A DNA stretch of 64,000 bases from Symsagittifera roscoffensis (taxonomy: Eukaryota; Xenacoelomorpha; Acoela; Convolutidae): positions 10,143,671 to 10,207,670 of the forward strand of contig NC_087064.1 of NCBI RefSeq assembly GCF_963678635.1, given 5' to 3'. Position 1 is the first letter of the stretch; every line of letters starts with the position of its first letter. A program made the position numbers and the translations under genes. Of the stretch, positions 63,547 to 64,000 are shown piece after piece. Below the pieces are notes generated by a model. That model saw only the letters and a list, made by a program, of their open reading frames with translations. It searched no databases and was not told the DNA's origin.

Positions 63547-64000
63547 ACCGTCTTCCATGAACCACGGAAAGAAAATGTTGTAGGACAGCTTTTAAGTGGA
63601 ATATAACCGACTTACAGTGTCAGAGACTGTATCAATAGATGAGCCCTCCGGTGGAGACATGGAGATGTTGCAATAGAGAAACTCGGCCAGAGGACACTTA
63701 ATTGCACTGGAAGACAAAAGTGCTACGTAAGGTTATCTGAATACGATGGTGTAAGGCACAAACCTGAAACAGAAGGCATACGGGACTCTTGTATCGTTGG
63801 AAATGCACGTGGAAACGATAGAGCAGTTGTTGAGCCTACCATGGAAAGCAGTAGTGTTAAGGTACTTCGAAGAAGAGATGAGGACCACGCCGAAGATACA
63901 CGCTCTGATAGCAGTACCTTACGTGAGAATTGAATTACAACTGAGGTTCGCCTGGTGCATGATCGGACTGACACGCAAGGAATATGATTCAGAAGAAAGG
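63547..64000 (+). pseudogene. ORF B continuation, copy 2, cut by window end
   Basis: Aligns with about 33980-34436 of copy 1 but has several stops (for example TAG at 63674 and TAA at 63727), so no frame is open for long. Sequence equivalent to KAVVLRYFEEEMRT is readable near 63845-63886. Confidence 0.75.

Larger units (their letters stand above)
45416..64000 (+). mobile_element. Giant Ty3/gypsy-type element, copy 2 (continues past window)
   Basis: Same order as copy 1 from LTR to ORF B, about 18.6 kb seen, ending inside ORF B at a point equivalent to about 34436 of copy 1. It has more deletions and stops than copy 1, including loss of the protease active site and of part of capsid. Its breaks do not coincide with those of copy 1. 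Its 3' LTR is outside the window. Confidence 0.93.

Noticed and set aside
1..64000. tRNA, rRNA or other structural RNA genes
   Set aside because: No cloverleaf with A and B boxes or rRNA core sequence was recognised on either strand.

Overview
This window is repeat-dense DNA from a eukaryote, most likely an invertebrate animal. It holds LTR retrotransposons of the Ty3/gypsy and Ty1/copia types, a LINE with an apurinic-type endonuclease, short inverted-repeat elements, a scaffold gap (6141-6340), and no recognisable host gene. I cannot name the species.

The main object is a giant Ty3/gypsy-type element of 24.6 kb (14077-38657), complete with two 925-bp LTRs. A second copy of the same family starts at 45416 and runs off the window end. 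An older, heavily decayed relative lies on the minus strand at 6341 to about 13250. Comparing the two younger copies shows that nearly every stop and frameshift is private to one copy. The ancestral element therefore probably encoded two very long polyproteins. ORF A (about 17948-27296) is Gag (with a long coiled-coil leader region) - protease - RT - RNase H - integrase - a macro-domain-like C-terminus. ORF B (about 27735-36902) sits where a retrovirus would carry env, but looks nothing like env. It has a coiled-coil N-terminus, a clear SGNH (GDSL-type) hydrolase domain, a second SGNH-like domain, and then about 1,800 residues I do not recognise. Between LTR and Gag lies a 2.9-kb leader filled with stem-loop modules and a dense run of a CCGGAGGGGT motif.

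The layout is a nest. A minus-strand copia element (pieces at 13549-14076 and 38658-45415) was hit by giant copy 1 inside its RT gene, just after the VDD motif. Giant copy 2 joins its upstream end. The copia also carries a 456-bp inverted-repeat element with a 9-bp target duplication (38993-39448), a 147-bp foldback element flanked by TA (45022-45168), and a LINE (about 40980-44150). The first 6.1 kb holds two copies of an unidentified 1.6-kb repeat (one with an internal tandem duplication), a three-unit 200-bp tandem repeat and no supportable gene.

All calls come from reading the sequence. Family assignments rest on motifs; the macro-domain and second SGNH calls are inferences needing a profile or structure search.
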